This document shows, one piece after another, positions 23,334-28,233 of a stretch of 28,233 nt of DNA. This DNA comes from Sphingobacteriia bacterium. Lineage in GTDB: Bacteria > Bacteroidota > Bacteroidia > Chitinophagales > Chitinophagaceae. Each line of letters begins with the position of its first letter. Within the stretch, counting starts at the first letter, position 1. The position numbers were made by a program, and so were the translations under genes. The stretch is taken from contig REAV01000073.1 in the NCBI GenBank assembly GCA_004294465.1, forward strand, positions 1 through 28,233, given 5' to 3'. The notes below the pieces were generated by a model. That model was not told the origin of the DNA and searched no databases. It saw only the letters and a list, made by a program, of their open reading frames with translations.

Positions 23334-25850
23334 CTACTCTTCTATTCTTTTGACGGCCACTTGCAGTTTTATTGCTTTGATTAATTCATACCATATTACG
23401 GAAATCAATCCAGTACTTATGCAAATGAAAAGCTCGTTCAATCTTAAGGGTTCAAATTGAAAGAATGATGCCAAAATGGGTACATATAATAATAGTCCTG
23501 TTATGAGTAATGTGATTCCTATTATTAACAATACCAGGTTGTTTTTAAACTTTAATGTGGTAATGATGGAGTAATAAAATGAGCGGTTTACCAATGTCAG
23601 CATTATATTGGCTATGATTAATGTAGTAAAGACCATCGTTCTTGTATGTGATTCTGTATATTCATTAAACACGCTGTATTGATAAGCAAATAAAGTTCCT
23701 GCTGTAATTACCAAACCCTGTATAATGCTCGTGGTCAGTTCTTTCCAATTAAAGAAAGTATTGCTTATTGGTCTTGGAAGTTGAATCATGGTGTTTTTTT
23801 CCATTGGTTCATTCTCATAAATGATGGAACAGGTAGGCCCCATAATTAGTTCTAAAAAAATCACGTGTACTGGAGTGAAAATATTGGGATAGATCCATCC
23901 CAAAGCCAATGGGATAAATACAGTTAATACTATTGGTATATGTATTGAAATGATATATTGAATGGCCTTTTTTAAATTCGTATAAATTTTTCTGCCGATG
24001 GCAACTGCATCTAACATTTTTGATAAATCATCTTCCGATAAAATAAGTGAAGCTGCTTGTTTAGCAATTTCTGTGCCTTTTGTTCCCATGGCAATACCTA
24101 TATGTGCTGCTTTTAAAGCTGGGCCATCATTTACTCCATCACCTGTCATGGCCACTATTTCATTATTGGCTTTTAATGCATTGATGATTCTAAGTTTTGC
24201 TTCAGGAAACATGCGTGTAAAAAGCATGGTGTCCTTTACTTTTTGTTGTAATTCTTCATCTTTCAAATTCATCAGTTCATCTCCACATAAATGATGTTCA
24301 AATCCTTTAAACTGAATTTGTTTGGCAATAGAGATAGAAGTGGCTGCATTGTCGCCTGTCAAAATTTTCACTGAAATGCCTGCCTGATAAAATCCTTCTA
24401 GTACTTTTTGAATATTGTCTTTGGGAGGATCGTAAAATGCGACTAACCCTTTAAATTCAAAGGGAAATTCTTGTTGCTCTTTTGGATAATTGGTTCCATT
24501 GAAAGTTGAACTGGCTACTCCTAATATTCTATAACCCTCAATGGCTAATTGATCAATGGCTTTTTCGATTTTTGTTTTTGCTTCCTCCGTTAAATTGGCT
24601 ATTGCCATTAAAGCTTCTGGTGCTCCTTTAGCTGCAATGATTCTTTCGCCAGTATTGTTCTCAAAAATATGGGTCATCATTGGGGGCTTTCCACTCAATG
24701 GGTATTCGTGAACCATTTTATATTCCTGACGCTCATCTTTCTTATTTTTTTCTTCATAACTTTTATGTAATGCTATTTCCATTGGATCGAAAGGTATCGG
24801 CTCGCTTGCCCACATTGCAGTTCGTATCAATGAGACGTCTTCTGCAGTATTAGTATTAGTGGCATCAGTAATTGTATCAGATTCATACAAATATAATTTT
24901 GCCAAACTCATTTTGTTTTGAGTAATGGTTCCAGTTTTATCTGTACAAATTACTGTTGCACTTCCTAAGGTTTCAACTGTTTTCATTTGTTTTACAACAA
25001 TACCCATCTTCATCAATCTCCATGCTCCCAATGCCATAAATGTGGTAAATGCTACTGGAATTTCTTCGGGCAAAATACTCATTGCTAATGTTAGAGCTTT
25101 GAGTAAACTATCTAACACATCATAATTATTGAAATAATTAATTAGCCAAACAATCGCAAAAACGATTGCGCCAACGGAAACCATTAATTTTACAAAATGA
25201 TTGATTTGAAGTTCTAAAGGCGTTGGTTCTTCTTCTATACTTTCTAAGCTTTTCCCTATTTTGCCCAACTTTGTATTATTGCCTATTGCAGTTACTTGAA
25301 TGATGGCTAAACCACTTCCTACTGTTGTTCCACTAAATACTTTATTATCTTTAGCATATTGATCTTTGTATACGGTTAAAGACTCGCCCGTTAAAATTGA
25401 TTCATTCACTGAAAAGTCATTGGAATGAATAATAGTGCCATCTGCTGAAATAGATACACCTTCTTCAATCATTAAGCAATCCCCAATAACCAGATCTTCC
25501 GTATTTATTTCAATTGTTTTTCCCTCTCTAATGACTTTGCAGTTTGGCTGGGTAAATCTTTTTAATTTGGCCAATGCGTTTTTACTTCTGGAATCTTGAT
25601 ATAAAGAAATAGTAGCTACTAATAATATCGCTGATGCTAAGAAAACTCCATCCCCTGTTTTCCCACTAATAAAATAAATGATTGAGGCAACCAGTAATAA
25701 ACTTACCATTGGTTCTTTGGCCAAGCTTTTGATGGCATCAAAAAAACTATTTTCTTTTTTAAATGCCATTAAGTTTTGACCATGAGTATGTCTGGAATCA
25801 AGTACTTCTGTTGCTGATAAACCGCTTATATTAAAATTTTCTACTGCCAT
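23334..25850 (-). CDS. Cation-translocating P-type ATPase, P2-like
   Basis: An ion pump of 838 residues in the inner membrane. From the ATG at 25850 (MAVENFNISGLSATEVLDSR) the parts are an N-terminal cation-ATPase segment, two helices (about 47-82), the actuator with TGES (154-157), helices around PEEIP (261-265), the phosphorylation site ICTDKTGTITQ (D304), the nucleotide-binding domain, MTGDGVNDGPALKAA, and about six C-terminal helices. The intramembrane motif is PEEIP rather than PEGLP, and the TM6-region reads LELIMGPTCS rather than the NLVTDG of calcium pumps, so calcium should not be assumed. The gene follows the Nramp-family gene after 16 nt, so both probably handle divalent metals. 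The longer in-frame extension to 25910 overlaps the Nramp coding end and is rejected. Confidence 0.9.
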   Translation of the reverse strand: MAVENFNISGLSATEVLDSRHTHGQNLMAFKKENSFFDAIKSLAKEPMVSLLLVASIIYFISGKTGDGVFLASAILLVATISLYQDSRSKNALAKLKRFTQPNCKVIREGKTIEINTEDLVIGDCLMIEEGVSISADGTIIHSNDFSVNESILTGESLTVYKDQYAKDNKVFSGTTVGSGLAIIQVTAIGNNTKLGKIGKSLESIEEEPTPLELQINHFVKLMVSVGAIVFAIVWLINYFNNYDVLDSLLKALTLAMSILPEEIPVAFTTFMALGAWRLMKMGIVVKQMKTVETLGSATVICTDKTGTITQNKMSLAKLYLYESDTITDATNTNTAEDVSLIRTAMWASEPIPFDPMEIALHKSYEEKNKKDERQEYKMVHEYPLSGKPPMMTHIFENNTGERIIAAKGAPEALMAIANLTEEAKTKIEKAIDQLAIEGYRILGVASSTFNGTNYPKEQQEFPFEFKGLVAFYDPPKDNIQKVLEGFYQAGISVKILTGDNAATSISIAKQIQFKGFEHHLCGDELMNLKDEELQQKVKDTMLFTRMFPEAKLRIINALKANNEIVAMTGDGVNDGPALKAAHIGIAMGTKGTEIAKQAASLILSEDDLSKMLDAVAIGRKIYTNLKKAIQYIISIHIPIVLTVFIPLALGWIYPNIFTPVHVIFLELIMGPTCSIIYENEPMEKNTMIQLPRPISNTFFNWKELTTSIIQGLVITAGTLFAYQYSVFNEYTESHTRTMVFTTLIIANIMLTLVNRSFYYSIITTLKFKNNLVLLIIGITLLITGLLLYVPILASFFQFEPLRLNELFICISTGLISVIWYELIKAIKLQVAVKRIEE

Positions 25851-25866
25851 AACTAGATGTATAAAG

Positions 25867-27138
25867 TTAGTTGCCTGAAATTTGAAAATAAACCAATAGC
25901 CCAGCGGCAATAGTCATTATTAAGAATGCGATAATTCCAAGAATATTCGACATCCTACTATTGGTAAATTTTCCCATTACTTTTTCGTTGTTGCTAATAT
26001 GTAGAATAATCGCGATTAAAACAGGCGCAGTTAATCCATAAAGAATGGCTGTATAGATCAATGCATCAATTGGCGATATCCCAATATAATTTAATGAAAG
26101 GCCTAATAATAAGGAAATAGCGATAATGATGTAAAACCCTTTTGCTTCGTGAAATTTTTTATCTAAACCCTGTTCCCATCCAAATGTTTCTGTAAAAATA
26201 TAAGACAATGAACCACTTAATACGGGAATGGCAATCAAACCTGTGCCTATTACTCCAATTGCAAAAAGCAGATAAGCAAAGTTTCCAGCTAATGGCTTTA
26301 AGGCCATTGAAGCTTGTTCTACAGTATCAATTTGGTGTACTCCAGCTTTAAATAAAACCGTTCCTGTTGTTAGAATTATAAAAAACATAACGAACCCGGA
26401 AAATGTCATTCCAAAATCAACATCTTGATTCATTTCGCGAATGATCTTTTTGTTTACTACCAACAACGGTTGCTTATTTTTCATCTCTTCTACTTCCACA
26501 GATGCCTGCCAGAAGAATAGATAGGGCGAAATGGTAGTACCCAAAATGCCCACAAGAATGGCAATAAATGCTTTGTTGAATTGAATAGTAGGGATAAATG
26601 CAGATCTCAATATTTCTCCAAAATCTTGCTTGTATAAAAAAGGAACGATAAAATACACCAACATTACTATGCACAAAAATTTTAAGGTGGCAGCAATTTT
26701 TTGATAGGGTAGATAAATAATCAATCCCAATAATAACAAAGTAAAAAACACACTAAAAAAACCTGCATGAATACTGGGGAATAATAAATTTCCCACTGCA
26801 CCCATACCCGCAATATCGGCTCCAATATTCATTACAATTGCCGGGAAGCTAAAAACCAACATAATGTATAATATGGGTCTTGGATAATGTTTTTTTAAAG
26901 TACCTGTTAGACCCTGAGAGGTAACCAGCCCAATTCTTGCACACATTTGTTGTATGGCAGCCATCAATGGAAAAGCAACAATAGATGTCCAAAGTGTGGA
27001 AAGCCCAAATGCTGCTCCAGCTTGAGAATAAGTGGCAATGCCAGAAGGGTCGTCGTCGCTGGCCCCGGTAACTAAACCTGGTCCGATCATTTTCAAAAAA
27101 CGAACGAAACGGTTATCCTTTTTTTCAGCAATTTTCAT
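25867..27138 (-). CDS. Nramp-family divalent metal transporter, DPSG clade
   Basis: A secondary transporter of 423 residues with about 11 helices in the inner membrane. Family fit: MIGPGLVTGASDDDPSGIATYSQAGA at the first helix, and TTISPYLFFW in the sixth. The classical Mn/Fe importers (MntH) have DPGN in helix 1 and a metal-binding Met (A-x-x-M-P-H) in helix 6. Here helix 1 has D30-P31-S32-G33 and helix 6 has Thr-Ile-Ser-Pro-Tyr (202-206), so the Asn and Met ligands are missing. The substrate may therefore not be manganese; this is inference. It is upstream of the P-type ATPase gene in the same transcription direction with only 16 nt between. A hairpin sits just before its start. Confidence 0.88.
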   Translation of the reverse strand: MKIAEKKDNRFVRFLKMIGPGLVTGASDDDPSGIATYSQAGAAFGLSTLWTSIVAFPLMAAIQQMCARIGLVTSQGLTGTLKKHYPRPILYIMLVFSFPAIVMNIGADIAGMGAVGNLLFPSIHAGFFSVFFTLLLLGLIIYLPYQKIAATLKFLCIVMLVYFIVPFLYKQDFGEILRSAFIPTIQFNKAFIAILVGILGTTISPYLFFWQASVEVEEMKNKQPLLVVNKKIIREMNQDVDFGMTFSGFVMFFIILTTGTVLFKAGVHQIDTVEQASMALKPLAGNFAYLLFAIGVIGTGLIAIPVLSGSLSYIFTETFGWEQGLDKKFHEAKGFYIIIAISLLLGLSLNYIGISPIDALIYTAILYGLTAPVLIAIILHISNNEKVMGKFTNSRMSNILGIIAFLIMTIAAGLLVYFQISGN

Positions 27139-27142
27139 GTGC

Positions 27143-27163
27143 GGAGAAAGCGAATGCTTCTCC
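27143..27163. promoter_or_regulatory. Hairpin directly upstream of the Nramp-family start codon
   Basis: On the minus strand GGAGAAGC, loop ATTC, then GCTTTCTCC: 8 bp with one bulged base, ending 4 nt before the ATG. It could affect translation or be an operator palindrome. No known riboswitch or Fur/MntR box is recognised. Confidence 0.35.
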
Positions 27164-27264
27164 TCTAAAGGTATGAATAATTATATCGATTTGAGAATGT
27201 CTTCTGCCTTTATCCAATTAATTGAAAGGGTTCTACGATTGAAGTCTTTTTTATCGATAAACTA

Positions 27265-27489
27265 CTACAAATTATGTTTTATAGAAAGCGCTCCAGAAGG
27301 ACATTTTGAAACTGCAAGTATTATTTCTTCAGAAGATGCGTTTTCGATTTTTATCCATGGCTGTTCTTTGGGGTTAAAAACGCTGCTTAAATTTTTTACA
27401 CAATTGCCACTATGCCGGCAAAGGCCAGATTGCCAGACCACCGTAATTTGGCCATTACTATATTCTTTTTTAAGGTGATGTTTATCCAT
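27265..27489 (-). CDS. YjdI-type small [4Fe-4S] protein
   Basis: A 74-residue cytoplasmic protein of the divergent 4Fe-4S mono-cluster family (Fer4_19, as Escherichia coli YjdI). The motif region is SGLCRHSGNC (C24, H26, C30), then VFNPKEQPWI, and SKCPSGALSI (C63 in a C-P-S-G-A-L motif). These three cysteines and the His are likely cluster ligands. The start at 27489 (MDKHHLKKEYSNG) is the family start; longer readings overlap the upstream acetyltransferase gene. The GNAT gene lies only 10 nt upstream in the same direction, and the same pair is adjacent in E. coli (yjdI-yjdJ). The role of the family is unknown. Confidence 0.88.
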   Translation of the reverse strand: MDKHHLKKEYSNGQITVVWQSGLCRHSGNCVKNLSSVFNPKEQPWIKIENASSEEIILAVSKCPSGALSIKHNL

Positions 27490-27499
27490 TGTTGAAAGT

Positions 27500-27781
27500 T
27501 TAAAATAGTACGTCATTGAATGAAGGATCCTTATCGAAAACTGCTTTTGCAAAGGGACAAAGAGGCATTATTTTTACTTTTTTGTCTCTTGCAAATTGAA
27601 CTGTAGCAGTCAATAATTTTTTTCCAATTCCTTTGCCTGCTAATTGATCACTTACTTCAGTATGATCAATAATAAATTTATCCATCCCAGCCCAAACATA
27701 GGTCATTTCTGCAAGTATATTGTTTTGATTTTCGATGTAAAAACTTCCTTTTTTACCATCATCTTTCTGAAGTATTTCCAT
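27500..27781 (-). CDS. Small GNAT-type acetyltransferase, YjdJ/NATD1-like
   Basis: A 93-residue mini acetyltransferase of the GCN5-related fold (Acetyltransf_CG family). The acetyl-CoA loop is visible as VSDQLAGKGIGKKLL (about 43-57), preceded by the FIIDHTEV strand and followed by ARDKKVKIMPLCPFAKAVFDK, a conserved end with the LCPFA motif. The substrate is unknown. It forms a two-gene unit with the YjdI-type Fe-S protein (10 nt apart). The family pairing suggests a common role, perhaps in handling small metabolites or a stress response, but this is not established. It is preceded by the antiporter gene, 28 nt away on the same strand. Confidence 0.87.
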   Translation of the reverse strand: MEILQKDDGKKGSFYIENQNNILAEMTYVWAGMDKFIIDHTEVSDQLAGKGIGKKLLTATVQFARDKKVKIMPLCPFAKAVFDKDPSFNDVLF

Positions 27782-27809
27782 TACTAATACTATTTTAAAT
27801 TACAAATTA

Positions 27810-28233
27810 TCATTTTTTTTCTAATACATTTTCTTTGGCAAACATTAATCCAATCATCATGATTAAAGCACTCATTAGAATTACCTGAATAATCAAAGAT
27901 TTATTGGCTAATGAACTAGACTGACTGAGAGGAATGGACAAGAATAATAAAATGGTAATTAAGCCTCTTGGTGCAACAAATAATATGGGCTTCAATTTAA
28001 ATTGAAATAATTTCAAAAAGATCAATCTTAATGCAAAGATGCCTGATACTATTGCAATAGCCCATATAATTGTTTCGGTATTGAGCAATTCTTCGGGTTT
28101 AATTAAGAATCCAAATAAAATAAAAAATAATGCTCTTACAATAAAAGTAATTTCTGTTATTAAATCTTTAAACTGATGAACTTCTTTATTGAGCAATTCT
28201 GGCTTTAATCGTTTGATCAGTTTTATGTGTTTT
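27810..28233 (-). CDS. Cation:proton antiporter, C-terminal part (cut by the window edge)
   Basis: The last 140 residues of a CPA-type membrane antiporter. The frame is open from the right edge to the TAA at 27810. Visible are ITEITFIVRALFFILFGFLI (a late transmembrane helix with the conserved F-V-R-x-x-F-F region), another helix TETIIWAIAIVSGIFALRLIF, the segment LFVAPRGLITILLFLSI with the APRGL motif typical of sodium/proton antiporters, and a last helix ILMSALIMMIGLMFAK. It probably exchanges sodium or potassium for protons. The N-terminus lies outside, so the subfamily cannot be fixed. No start codon is expected here. Confidence 0.85.
   Translation of the reverse strand, partial: KHIKLIKRLKPELLNKEVHQFKDLITEITFIVRALFFILFGFLIKPEELLNTETIIWAIAIVSGIFALRLIFLKLFQFKLKPILFVAPRGLITILLFLSIPLSQSSSLANKSLIIQVILMSALIMMIGLMFAKENVLEKK

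Noticed and set aside
27032..27478. A plus-strand open frame of 148 codons
   Set aside because: It runs antisense through the starts of the Nramp-like and YjdI-type genes, both of which have clear family motifs on the minus strand.

Overview
The window looks like a chromosomal segment of a Bacteroidota bacterium, most likely of the Chitinophagaceae type. It is AT-rich, several genes have the Bacteroidota -7 promoter element TAnnTTTG and few have a clear Shine-Dalgarno sequence. The protein content also fits: a eukaryote-like long IleRS, a DksA-like protein with a degenerate zinc finger, a LytTR two-component pair, a lipoprotein with a Cys lipobox, and a split transketolase. The genus is inference; no rRNA or tRNA is present to settle it. 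I see no phage, insertion sequence or CRISPR array. Most genes are core housekeeping.

Layout. Positions 1-784 (minus) hold the N-terminal part of gyrB, divergent from an AraC-family regulator (950-1873). A convergent junction made of heptanucleotide repeats (1884-2092) separates araC from a minus-strand pair, a hypothetical lipoprotein and a D-2-hydroxyacid dehydrogenase (2090-4195). Then come ileS plus a DksA-like protein (4286-8727), a long palindrome (8745-8855), an MsbA-like ABC exporter (minus), rbfA and a LolC/E-like permease (plus), the N-terminal transketolase subunit (minus), a WecA/TagO-like transferase, frr, a DMT exporter (minus), mscL and scpA. A second convergent repeat junction (17567-17670) adjoins a decayed membrane-protein gene, followed by dxs (minus). 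Divergent from dxs is a LytS-type kinase, a LytTR response regulator and a secreted M28 peptidase. The right end (23334-28233, all minus) is an ion and metal block: a monovalent cation/proton antiporter (partial), a small GNAT protein and a YjdI-type Fe-S protein, an Nramp-family transporter and a P-type ATPase.

Most unusual signal. A dispersed 7-bp tandem repeat family occupies five gene-end intergenic spaces. Arm A is AGATAAR/AGATGAG and arm B is TATCTCA/TAAYTCA. At the two convergent junctions the arms face each other around an 8-nt loop with the same closing stem (GAGATA / TATCTC), and the arrays touch or contain the stop codons of the flanking genes. Because the period is 7 and nearly every unit carries a stop triplet in the direction of the neighbouring gene, the array stops translation in all three frames.

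Other points worth a look are an IleRS whose HIGH motif is swapped to G-I-H-H, a LytTR response regulator with an apparent in-frame deletion in its DNA-binding domain, two regulators predicted to be made from leaderless mRNAs, a membrane-protein gene with two compensating frameshifts, a 111-nt nested palindrome, and a transketolase subunit without its partner.
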